Assembly: GCA_903917505.1 (NCBI GenBank)
Contig: CAIXAY010000460.1
Span: 1 to 6,204 of the forward strand
Direction of reading: 5' to 3'
DNA from: an uncultured beta proteobacterium
GTDB taxonomy: Bacteria; Pseudomonadota; Gammaproteobacteria; Burkholderiales; Rhodocyclaceae
Length of the DNA: 6,204 nucleotides
Part shown: positions 1-5,555 of the stretch, piece by piece
How positions within the stretch are numbered: position 1 is the first letter of the stretch
Layout of the letters: each line of letters starts with the position of its first letter
The notes under the pieces: generated by a model
What the model was told of the DNA's origin: nothing
The model's input: the letters and a program-made list of their open reading frames with translations, nothing else
Databases searched by the model: none
Position numbers and translations under genes: made by a program

Positions 1-1271
1 GCTGGATCGTCGTGGCACAGACGGTTTCCTACCTGGCCGGCGCGGTCAGCTGGATCTTCGCCGAACGCGCCGGCTTTGCCGCCTACTCGCGCTACATGCT
101 GCATTTCGCGCGCCAGAACCGCTACCAGACCGCGCTGCTCGGCGATAGCGACGCGCGCGAAGCGTGCGAGCCTTTCCTCACCAGCGAAACCTTCCACGTC
201 TGTTTCGAACTCATCTTCACGCTGCAGTATCACCTGCGCCTTTTCTTCCAGCTGCTGTTCAACTCGCTGGTTCTCGGCGTGGCCATCGACGCCGGCCTGC
301 CGGCCGCGTTCGCCGCCGCTTTCGTCATCCTCACGACGCTGCAGTGGTTCCTGCGCAAGCGCCTGGCCGCCGCTTATCTCGACAACCAGCGCATGACCAA
401 CCGCATGACGGCGCGCACCTACAACGCCTGGGACAATGTCTTTTCCGGCAACCACTACAACTTCCGCATCTGGCACCGCGATTTCCGGCAGCGGATCGCG
501 GCGGCGCTCGCCGCGCAAGTCCGCGCCATTCTCCTGCGCGAAGGCTGGAGCGCCGTCAGCGGCCTGATCGCGCTGGTTCTGGTGTTATCGACCACGGCCT
601 GGATCGCGCTGCACGATGTCGGCGACACGGCGCTGCTGATCGCGCTTGCCGCCACCCTGCCCCGGCAGATCGAAATGACGCTCGACATGCACGAGTTGAC
701 CGTCGGCTTCACCGACCTCGTGGCCGTATGGGCGCGCATCAAGGGCGTCTGCGCCCACCTGCACCCCCTGCCTGCGGCCGGCTTTGCCGAGCGCATCGGT
801 TTTGGCCGCATCGTGCTCAGCGAAGGCGGCAAGGATTGCGAATGCGCTTCGCTGGCCGCAGCCCTCGCCCACGCGCTGGCGACACCGACCGGCCTGGTCA
901 CGCTGCGCGGCGGCAACGGCAGCGGCAAATCGACGCTGCTCGCCGCACTCAAGGCCAAGTTGCGCGGCGGCGCTTATTACTGGCCGACGCAGGACCGGCT
1001 GGCGTTTGCCTTCAATGGCGAAGCGTCGGCGGCGCCGGACGACGAAGGCGATAGCGAAGAGGAAAGCGACGAGCCGCCGGGCTATTCGTCGGGCGAGCGG
1101 CAACTGCAGGCGCTGCGCGAAATTGTCGCCAATACCGCCTATCCGGCTTACCTGCTCGACGAATGGGACGCCAATCTCGACGCCGCCAACCGGCAACAGG
1201 CGCTGGCGCTGGTCGAGGAACTCGCGCGCCGGGCACGGGTCATTGAAGTATCCCATCGTGATCGGACCTAA
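1..1271 (+). CDS. ABC transporter, fused permease/ATPase, 5' end missing
   Basis: This is the C-terminal part of an inner-membrane ABC exporter-like protein with the membrane domain fused to the ATPase. The frame is open to the left edge (first full codon at base 3), so the GTG at 12 is probably internal and the true start lies outside. Hydrophobic stretches at about 243-356 and 537-662 look like membrane helices. The ATPase half has Walker A GGNGSGKST (909-935), signature YSSGERQ (1083-1103), Walker B YLLDE (1149-1163) with the catalytic Glu, a D-loop NLD (1173-1181) and the H-loop His (1254-1256), so ATP hydrolysis looks intact. Two oddities stand out. Only 49 residues separate Walker A from the signature, far fewer than usual, and that stretch includes an acidic run (1038-1073, 9 of 12 residues Asp/Glu). 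The protein also ends four residues after the H-loop His. The DEW after Walker B recalls cyclic-peptide/siderophore exporters (SyrD/PvdE type), but the substrate is unknown. Confidence 0.85.
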   Translation, partial: WIVVAQTVSYLAGAVSWIFAERAGFAAYSRYMLHFARQNRYQTALLGDSDAREACEPFLTSETFHVCFELIFTLQYHLRLFFQLLFNSLVLGVAIDAGLPAAFAAAFVILTTLQWFLRKRLAAAYLDNQRMTNRMTARTYNAWDNVFSGNHYNFRIWHRDFRQRIAAALAAQVRAILLREGWSAVSGLIALVLVLSTTAWIALHDVGDTALLIALAATLPRQIEMTLDMHELTVGFTDLVAVWARIKGVCAHLHPLPAAGFAERIGFGRIVLSEGGKDCECASLAAALAHALATPTGLVTLRGGNGSGKSTLLAALKAKLRGGAYYWPTQDRLAFAFNGEASAAPDDEGDSEEESDEPPGYSSGERQLQALREIVANTAYPAYLLDEWDANLDAANRQQALALVEELARRARVIEVSHRDRT

Positions 1272-1278
1272 GGCCGTG

Positions 1279-1827
1279 ATGCTCAACTTCCCGCGCCTTG
1301 TCGCCGGTCTTGCCCTGGTCCTGTCGTGCGCGGTTTTTGCCGCCGAGCCGGAAGTGGTGGTCGGCGTCGAGAAAGCGGGCGAAACCTTTCTCGTCGATGC
1401 CAGCGTCGACCTGCCGGTACCGGTGCGCATGGCCTGGGAGGTGCTGACCGATTTCGACGCCATGGCGAGCATCCTGAGCAATCTGCAATCGAGCCGTATC
1501 GTGCGCCGCGCCGGCAACACCCTGTTCGTGATGCAGGAAGGCGTCGCCAAGTTCGGAATCTTCTCCTACTCGTTCAACTCGATGCGCGAAATCCGGCTCG
1601 AGCCGATGCAGCGCATCATCGCCCGGCAGCTCACCGGAACGGCCAGCGGATTCCAGAGCGAGACCGCGCTCAGCGACAGCGGCCACGGCACCCTCGTGCA
1701 CTACCATGCCGAGATCACGCCCGGCTCGGCCATCGCGCGCATGTTCGGCGGCCCGTTCATCCGCCACGAGGTCGAGGAGCAATTGCGCGCGATGGCCGCC
1801 GAAACGGCACGGCGGGAGGGGCTGTAG
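1279..1827 (+). CDS. Secreted SRPBCC (START-like/polyketide cyclase fold) protein
   Basis: A 182-residue protein with a signal peptide at residues 1-21 or 22 (short n-region with one Arg, hydrophobic core, cleavage near VFA-A), so it is probably periplasmic. The mature part reads like the SRPBCC/START ligand-binding fold: a first strand with VDLPVPVRMAWEVLTDFDAM (residues 43-62), the typical opening where a helix follows the first strand, then alternating strands and a long C-terminal helix (about residues 150-180). Family members bind hydrophobic ligands, but no catalytic residues can be named here and the ligand is unknown. The ATG at 1279 is chosen because AAGG (1270-1273) lies 5 bases upstream and because the signal peptide begins there. 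That ribosome binding site overlaps the stop codon of the ABC transporter, so the two genes are very likely cotranscribed and translationally coupled. A joint role with the transporter is inference only. Confidence 0.82.
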   Translation: MLNFPRLVAGLALVLSCAVFAAEPEVVVGVEKAGETFLVDASVDLPVPVRMAWEVLTDFDAMASILSNLQSSRIVRRAGNTLFVMQEGVAKFGIFSYSFNSMREIRLEPMQRIIARQLTGTASGFQSETALSDSGHGTLVHYHAEITPGSAIARMFGGPFIRHEVEEQLRAMAAETARREGL

Positions 1828-1856
1828 CCGCCCTCTCCGCCGCCCGCACCCGCGCA

Positions 1857-2576
1857 TCAGCCAGCGCCGGAAGCGCCGGCGGAACGACTGGCTGAGGCGC
1901 GCGGGATCGCCATTTCCCCCAACGATTGATGCAGCAGGATCATCGGCGAATTGACGCCCTGGCAATGACGCCGCCTGCCGATCTGGCGAAAGCCCATGCG
2001 GCGCTCGTAATAGCGCGCGTGGCGCGGATTGACCTCGATCACCGCATCGCTCGCCGCTAAAATGTCCTTGGCATAATGGAGGGCGCACTTGAAGAGAGTG
2101 GCCAGCAAGTCCGGCGAACTGAAATCCGGATCCACGGCCAGCCCGGACACTTCACAGAGGACCCGGCCCGGCCGGCGCAGATTGGCCAGTTCGGCGGCGT
2201 ACAAGCGGTCAACCCACAGACCGTTCGGTGAATCGCGGCCCAGCGTCAGCGTCGCAACAACGTCATCGAAGTCCCAGGCCGCCAGCATCAGCCGGTTGGC
2301 ATCGTAGGGCAGCGGCCTGACCGATTCGCTGACACAGCCGCGCCAGGCGTACATGCGCCGCAGCAGCATGTTGACCGCGCCGCGCTGGTGCGGCGTTCGT
2401 GCCGGCCGGATGTCGTAGCCGCGCCGGCGCAGCAGACGGCCCCAGAATGGCCGCAGCGACGGAAACAGCGAAGCAGCGGCATCGATCGGCGGCCGGGGCG
2501 GTGCTGCTGCTTCGGCGCGCGCGACGATGCCGGCCTTGCCGTCAGCGAAGCTCGCGGCGGCTGGCCTGGCGCTCAT
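1857..2576 (-). CDS. FeeM-like N-acyl amino acid synthase (GNAT fold)
   Basis: A 239-residue protein whose residues about 54-218 look like the FeeM N-acyl amino acid synthase family. Members use an acyl-acyl carrier protein donor to acylate an amino acid, giving long-chain N-acyl amino acids; the fold is GNAT-like and related to LuxI-type autoinducer synthases. Recognisable blocks are NMLLRRMYAWRG (69-80), VVATLTLGRDSPNGLWVDRLY (106-126), the core strand CEVSGLAVDP (141-150), a helix LLATLFKCALHYAKDI (157-172) and the C-terminal signature IEVNPRHARYYERRMGFRQIG (180-200). Residues 1-40 are Ala/Pro-rich and probably disordered. The ATG overlaps the bactofilin stop codon (ATGA, 2573-2576) and has no clear ribosome binding site of its own, so translation is probably coupled to bactofilin. 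The amino acid and acyl chain used cannot be read from sequence. It lacks a signal peptide and should act in the cytoplasm or at the inner face of the membrane. Confidence 0.8.
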   Translation of the reverse strand: MSARPAAASFADGKAGIVARAEAAAPPRPPIDAAASLFPSLRPFWGRLLRRRGYDIRPARTPHQRGAVNMLLRRMYAWRGCVSESVRPLPYDANRLMLAAWDFDDVVATLTLGRDSPNGLWVDRLYAAELANLRRPGRVLCEVSGLAVDPDFSSPDLLATLFKCALHYAKDILAASDAVIEVNPRHARYYERRMGFRQIGRRRHCQGVNSPMILLHQSLGEMAIPRASASRSAGASGAG

Positions 2577-3196
2577 GCCGACGCCGCGCTGAGCGTGATG
2601 AAAGGCTCGACGACCGCCCTGGCCTGGCCGGGCTGGGCAGGGGACTTGCCGTTGATCACGCTGATTTCGCCGTTTAGCTCGCCGCCCTCTTCGACGACCA
2701 GCTTGCCGAAGCGGATCGTGCCGCTGACCCGCCCGGTCGAGTGGATGACGAGTTGCGAACGCGCCGTCAGTTCGCCTTCGAAGGTGCCGCGAATTTCCGC
2801 GATATCGATGCTGACCTTGCCGGCGAAAGAACCTTTTTCGGCAATCCGCAGCAGCCGGCTGTCCATCGTCGCTTCGACCCGGCCTTCGACCACCAGGGTG
2901 TCGCAGTCGAGGATCTCGGCCCCCTTGAGCTTGACGTCGGGACCGACGATCAGGCGCGCGCCGGTCACGTTGTCGCCGGCCGAGGACTGCGGTTCGCTGG
3001 TCTTCGCTGCGGCAACCGGCGCGGCAGCGCTTGCCGGTCCGGCCGCCGCGGCAGCCGCCAAGGACTGTGCGCTCGCCGTTCGGGTCGCCGCCGCACTCCG
3101 GTCCTGCCCCGGCGGGATGCCGGAATTGAGCACGGGGACAGCTTCACGGCGGGCATTCGCATCGTTGCGAGCAAAGACATCGGGCTTGTTGAACAT
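2573..3196 (-). CDS. Bactofilin (polymer-forming cytoskeletal protein)
   Basis: A 207-residue bactofilin. These proteins polymerise without nucleotide into filaments, often membrane-associated, that serve as scaffolds for envelope or appendage enzymes. The beta-helix core spans residues about 80-182 and shows the repeated short-strand/Gly pattern: RLIVGPDVKLKG, LVVEGRVEATM, LRIAEKGSFAGKV, AEIRGTFEGEL, LVIHSTGRVSGTI, LVVEEGGELNGEI. The N-terminal 78 residues are low-complexity, with an Ala-rich stretch at 41-64, and the C-terminal 25 residues form a short tail; both are usual in the family. The open frame runs back to 3412, but the ATG at 3196 is preferred: GAAGGAA lies just upstream, the product has normal family length, and the upstream extension carries regulatory DNA. 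It is the first gene of an operon with the FeeM-like synthase (4-base overlap) and is preceded by a sigma-54-type promoter. A scaffold role for the downstream synthase is inference. Confidence 0.92.
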   Translation of the reverse strand: MFNKPDVFARNDANARREAVPVLNSGIPPGQDRSAAATRTASAQSLAAAAAAGPASAAAPVAAAKTSEPQSSAGDNVTGARLIVGPDVKLKGAEILDCDTLVVEGRVEATMDSRLLRIAEKGSFAGKVSIDIAEIRGTFEGELTARSQLVIHSTGRVSGTIRFGKLVVEEGGELNGEISVINGKSPAQPGQARAVVEPFITLSAASA

Positions 3197-3201
3197 GGGA
3201 T

Positions 3202-3208
3202 TTCCTTC
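3202..3208 (-). promoter_or_regulatory. Ribosome binding site deciding the bactofilin start
   Basis: On the minus strand GAAGGAA lies about 5 bases before the ATG at 3196. It is the only strong Shine-Dalgarno sequence along the open frame and fixes the start at 3196 instead of the far upstream ATG at 3412. Confidence 0.8.
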
Positions 3209-3238
3209 GCGTTGGGTTGGGGAATGGCCTTGCCCCTC

Positions 3239-3255
3239 AGCGGAATCCATGCCAG
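3239..3255 (-). promoter_or_regulatory. Putative sigma-54 (-24/-12) promoter for the bactofilin operon
   Basis: The minus strand reads CTGGCATGGATTCCGCT. Compared with YTGGCAC-N5-TTGCW it keeps the invariant GG and GC with exactly 10 bases between them, and TGGCA is perfect; the mismatches are the C after TGGCA and the TT of TTGC. Transcription would start near 3228, giving a leader of about 32 bases ahead of the bactofilin ATG. The placement, together with upstream enhancer-like motifs, supports the call. It is a sequence match only. Confidence 0.65.
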
Positions 3256-3296
3256 AAAATATTGTGGCGTCGAAACAAGCTACTGGACATTGTCCT

Positions 3297-3309
3297 TGAG
3301 TTTTTGATC
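3297..3309 (-). promoter_or_regulatory. Weak IHF-like site
   Basis: The minus strand reads GATCAAAAACTCA, matching 7 of the 9 informative positions of WATCAR-N4-TTR. It sits in an A/T-rich stretch about 70-80 bases upstream of the predicted bactofilin start of transcription, between the enhancer-like motifs and the sigma-54 promoter, where IHF bending commonly helps sigma-54 activators loop to RNA polymerase. The core matches imperfectly, so position is the main argument. Confidence 0.3.
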
Positions 3310-3320
3310 GAAGCTGCAGG

Positions 3321-3354
3321 GCAAATCTGTCGGGGAAAACCGACAGATATTTGC
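3321..3354. promoter_or_regulatory. Putative QseF/GlrR enhancer site 1 within a long inverted repeat
   Basis: TGTCGGGGAAAACCGACA (3328-3345) is an exact TGTC-N10-GACA match, the motif I recall for GlrR/QseF upstream of glmY in enterobacteria. The symmetry extends beyond it: ATCTGTCGG (3325-3333) pairs with CCGACAGAT (3340-3348), and outer arms GCAA (3321-3324) and TTGC (3351-3354) match apart from a 2-base bulge. No T-run follows on either strand, which argues against a terminator. The centre is about 109 bases upstream of the predicted sigma-54 start of transcription, typical for an enhancer-binding protein. Confidence 0.65.
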
Positions 3355-3393
3355 CGCGTTCCCGAAAACACCCGGAAATACAAGCGAAAATCC

Positions 3394-3411
3394 TGTCGTG
3401 CGCCGGCGACA
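3394..3411. promoter_or_regulatory. Putative QseF/GlrR enhancer site 2
   Basis: TGTCGTGCGCCGGCGACA is a second exact TGTC-N10-GACA match and, like site 1, extends to TGTCG...CGACA. Its centre is 66 bases from that of site 1, close to a whole number of helical turns, and about 175 bases upstream of the predicted bactofilin start of transcription. It is also about 140 bases upstream of the kinase start, so it could act in either direction. I saw no further copy elsewhere in the window by eye. Confidence 0.6.
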
Positions 3412-3529
3412 TGATTCCAGGCGGTTGAATTCAAGCGCTTAATTTATGCACTTGGCGCGAGCTGCGGGCGGTGTGTGCGACCGCGGCAAGGCGCGCGTGG
3501 CGCCGCTGATCTACACTGTTGTCCTCTCC

Positions 3530-3536
3530 GAAAGGA
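3530..3536 (+). promoter_or_regulatory. Ribosome binding site deciding the kinase TTG start
   Basis: GAAAGGA lies 8 bases before TTG at 3545. Nothing comparable precedes the ATG at 3446 in the same frame, whose extra 33 residues are Gly/Arg-rich and would sit ahead of a first membrane helix that already has a normal short N-terminus. Confidence 0.7.
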
Positions 3537-3544
3537 CCGCGCAC

Positions 3545-4957
3545 TTGATTCGACTATCGTTCCGCCAGAGCATGCTGGCCGGATTCATGCTGATCGCATT
3601 GTTGCTGAGTTGGGCCGCGGTGCGCAGCTGGCTCGTTCTCGAGCAGTTTGTCGTCGACAGCCGGCAAGGCAGCGAACAGGCGCTGCAACTCACGACTTCG
3701 ATCCAGGAACTCGCCGAGCGCAGCGTCGATCTCGAACGCAGCGCGCGCCAATTCGTGATCCTCAAGGATGCCGCGCTGCTGGCGCGCTTTGACGAGAATG
3801 TCGCGCATTCGCTGGCCGCGGCGAATCGCCTCGAGTCGGTGGCCGGCGAGTCACTCGGGCAGTTGCCGGGCAGCTGGCGCGCGGCGCTGCAAGAGCTGAG
3901 TCTGGCGCTGCACCAGCGCGCGCCGCGCAGCGATCTGCAGCCGTTTCTGACCCGGCTCGCCGAACTCAACACGGCGCTCGAACATAGCGGCCGCCAGTGG
4001 ATCGCCGCGCAACAGGCGAGCATGCTCAGCGGACTCGAGCGCAACCGCGAGCAGCTCGCCCGGCTGGTGGCGCTGGCCGTCGCCGGCGCCTTCCTCGTCG
4101 CACTGGCGATGAACTGGTGGCTGTCACGCCCGATCAAGATGCTGGATGACGCCATAGCGCGCCTCGGCGAGAGCCATTTCGACGAAGCGGTGATCGTCGG
4201 CGGCCCGACCGACCTGCGCGAGATTGGACGCCGCCTCGACTGGCTGCGGCGCCGCCTCGGCGAACTCGAGGCTGAACGCGAACGGGCGCTGCGCCACGTG
4301 TCGCATGAACTGAAGACGCCGCTGACGGCGTTGCGCGAAGGCATCGCGCTGCTCCGCGACGAGGTGGCGGGTGCGCTGGCCGGCGCGCAAGGCGAGGTCG
4401 TCGATATCCTGCAGCACAATGTCATGACCCTGCAGGGCCACATCGAAAGCCTGCTGCGGCTTAACGCGGCCGCCTTCGAGGCGCGCCGTCTGCATTACGG
4501 GCCGCTCTCCTTGCGCCAATTGCTCGCTGATCTTGTGCAAGCCCATGATTTGCAGATTCAGGCGCGACGCTTGACGGTGCAGTGCGCCGCCCCGGCCGCA
4601 AGCTGCGTCGTCGATGCAGAAAAGCTGCGAGTCGCCATCGACAATCTGCTGTCCAACGCCATCGATTTCAGCCCGCATGCCGCGACCATAGGGTTGATTG
4701 CAGAAATCGTCGGCAAGACCTTGCGCGTCGCTTGCATCGACCAAGGGCCGGGCGTCGCCGCGGAGGATGCCGAACGCATCTTCGAGCCCTTCGTCCAGGG
4801 TCCGCGCCCCGCGCCGATGCCGCGCCAGGGTAGCGGCGTCGGTCTGTCGATCGTGCGCGAACTGGTGACAGCGATGGGCGGGCGGGTGTGGCTGGCGACC
4901 GGCGCGCGCGATGCGCGCGGCGCGAACTTCGTGATCGAGATACCTTGTGAAGCTTAG
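3545..4957 (+). CDS. qseE: Sensor histidine kinase, QseE/GlrK family
   Basis: A 470-residue inner-membrane sensor kinase, close to the usual length of QseE/GlrK. Order of parts: TM1 about 10-30, a mainly helical periplasmic domain about 31-170, TM2 about 171-193, HAMP about 194-247, then the dimerisation/phosphoacceptor domain with H-box HVSHELKTPL and His254. The ATPase domain carries N-box DNLLSNAIDFSP (Asn371), G1 DQGPGV (399-404), F-box IFEPF (412-416) and G2 GSGVGLSIV (429-437), so all kinase motifs look intact. The kinase should autophosphorylate and pass phosphate to the regulator two genes downstream. The start is TTG at 3545 with GAAAGGA 8 bases upstream; the ATG at 3446 would add an atypical tail. 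The gene order kinase, small lipoprotein, sigma-54 response regulator is that of qseE-qseG-qseF (glrK-yfhG-glrR), which supports the assignment more than sequence alone. The signal it senses is unknown. Confidence 0.88.
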   Translation: MIRLSFRQSMLAGFMLIALLLSWAAVRSWLVLEQFVVDSRQGSEQALQLTTSIQELAERSVDLERSARQFVILKDAALLARFDENVAHSLAAANRLESVAGESLGQLPGSWRAALQELSLALHQRAPRSDLQPFLTRLAELNTALEHSGRQWIAAQQASMLSGLERNREQLARLVALAVAGAFLVALAMNWWLSRPIKMLDDAIARLGESHFDEAVIVGGPTDLREIGRRLDWLRRRLGELEAERERALRHVSHELKTPLTALREGIALLRDEVAGALAGAQGEVVDILQHNVMTLQGHIESLLRLNAAAFEARRLHYGPLSLRQLLADLVQAHDLQIQARRLTVQCAAPAASCVVDAEKLRVAIDNLLSNAIDFSPHAATIGLIAEIVGKTLRVACIDQGPGVAAEDAERIFEPFVQGPRPAPMPRQGSGVGLSIVRELVTAMGGRVWLATGARDARGANFVIEIPCEA

Positions 4958-4982
4958 ACCCTTGCCATTGAACAATGAATCG

Positions 4983-5555
4983 ATGCCGGCGCGCCGCCGC
5001 CGGCAGCTGGCGGCGGCTTTGCTGGTCGCCCTGCTCGGTGCTTGCGTCAGCCCGCCGCCTGCTCCGGAACCGGAAGCGGCGCCGGAAACGCCAAACAATT
5101 CGGCCAAGGCCATCGCGCCGGACGAGACGGCGATGGTGCCGCTGCTGCGCTACGGCCAGGCGCTGCAGCGCATGTCGGCAGCGGAGCTGGCGCGCGAACG
5201 CGCCTTGCTGGCCGCCACCGCACCGACACCGGCCTCCCATGTCCGCCTGGCGCTGCTGCTCGGGCAGGCGCGCGGCGCGCCCGACCTGTCGCGGGCGCTG
5301 GCCCTGCTCGACGGCGTGCTGAAATCGCGCGAGCCCGCGGCGCTGAGCCTGCAGCCGCTGGCCAGGACGCTGGCCGGCAATTACCAGGAGCGGCTGAAAC
5401 TGCAGATGCAGATCGAAAAACTTTCGCAACAGTTGAACGACAGCCAGCTGCGCAACGCCGAACTGCAGGAGACCATCGATGCCCTCGCGGCGATCGAGCG
5501 CTCGCTGCCGGTGCGCCCGCCCGCCATTGAAACCCTGCCCGGGAGCCCGCGATGA
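4983..5555 (+). CDS. qseG: QseG-like outer-membrane lipoprotein
   Basis: A 190-residue lipoprotein. Residues 1-20 form a lipoprotein signal peptide with a run of Arg (RRRR, 4-7), a hydrophobic core and lipobox LLGA-Cys21. The residue after Cys is Val, not Asp, so sorting to the outer membrane is expected. A Pro/Glu-rich linker (23-40) follows, then a helical domain and a likely coiled coil (about 132-175, NYQERLKLQMQIEKLSQQLN region). In enterobacteria QseG is an outer-membrane lipoprotein that contacts the periplasmic part of QseE and is needed for its activity; sequence likeness here is weak and the call rests on gene position, lipobox and coiled coil. The ATG at 4983 gives a textbook signal peptide. 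A GTG at 4947, overlapping the kinase gene by 11 bases and with a weak GAGA upstream, is a real alternative that would add 12 residues. The stop overlaps the next start (ATGA). Confidence 0.72.
   Translation: MPARRRRQLAAALLVALLGACVSPPPAPEPEAAPETPNNSAKAIAPDETAMVPLLRYGQALQRMSAAELARERALLAATAPTPASHVRLALLLGQARGAPDLSRALALLDGVLKSREPAALSLQPLARTLAGNYQERLKLQMQIEKLSQQLNDSQLRNAELQETIDALAAIERSLPVRPPAIETLPGSPR

Larger units (their letters stand above)
3197..3544. other. Divergent control region between bactofilin and qseE-type operons
   Basis: These 348 bases separate two divergent operons and are visibly more AT-rich than the genes around them. From the bactofilin side they hold its ribosome binding site, a sigma-54 promoter, a short GGACA-T-TGTCC palindrome (3285-3295), an IHF-like site and two TGTC-N10-GACA motifs. 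The kinase side has an AT-rich patch (3425-3450) and a TACACT hexamer (3512-3517) that could be a -10 element about 28 bases before the TTG start. No convincing -35 and no -24/-12 element pointing at the kinase were found, so its promoter is not settled. No credible small gene was seen. Confidence 0.75.

Noticed and set aside
12..14. GTG as the start of the ABC transporter
   Set aside because: The frame stays open to the window edge and the membrane domain would be too short, so the gene almost certainly starts upstream.
784..1278. Long upstream frame continuous with the SRPBCC gene
   Set aside because: It overlaps the ABC ATPase domain in another frame and reads as low-complexity Arg/Ala-rich sequence; the signal peptide and ribosome binding site place the start at 1279.
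1865..1881. Hairpin CGCCGG-AAGCG-CCGGCG near the convergent gene ends as a terminator
   Set aside because: The stem is only 6 bp with no T-run on either strand, and it lies inside the end of the FeeM-like gene. No terminator is visible in the 29-base gap at 1828-1856 either.
1240..2088. Long minus-strand open frame across the SRPBCC gene
   Set aside because: Its translation has no recognisable domain and it covers two better supported genes; long antisense frames are common in DNA this GC-rich.
3197..3412. N-terminal extension of bactofilin to 3412
   Set aside because: The extra 72 residues do not look like bactofilin, a strong ribosome binding site precedes the ATG at 3196, and the stretch contains the promoter and regulator motifs.
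3421..3437. GG-N10-GC at 3423-3436 as a sigma-54 promoter for the kinase operon
   Set aside because: Only the invariant GG and GC match; TGGCA and TT of the consensus are absent.
3446..3544. N-terminal extension of the kinase from an ATG at 3446
   Set aside because: There is no ribosome binding site at that ATG, the added residues look non-coding, and TTG at 3545 has a strong GAAAGGA at good spacing and gives the family's usual length.
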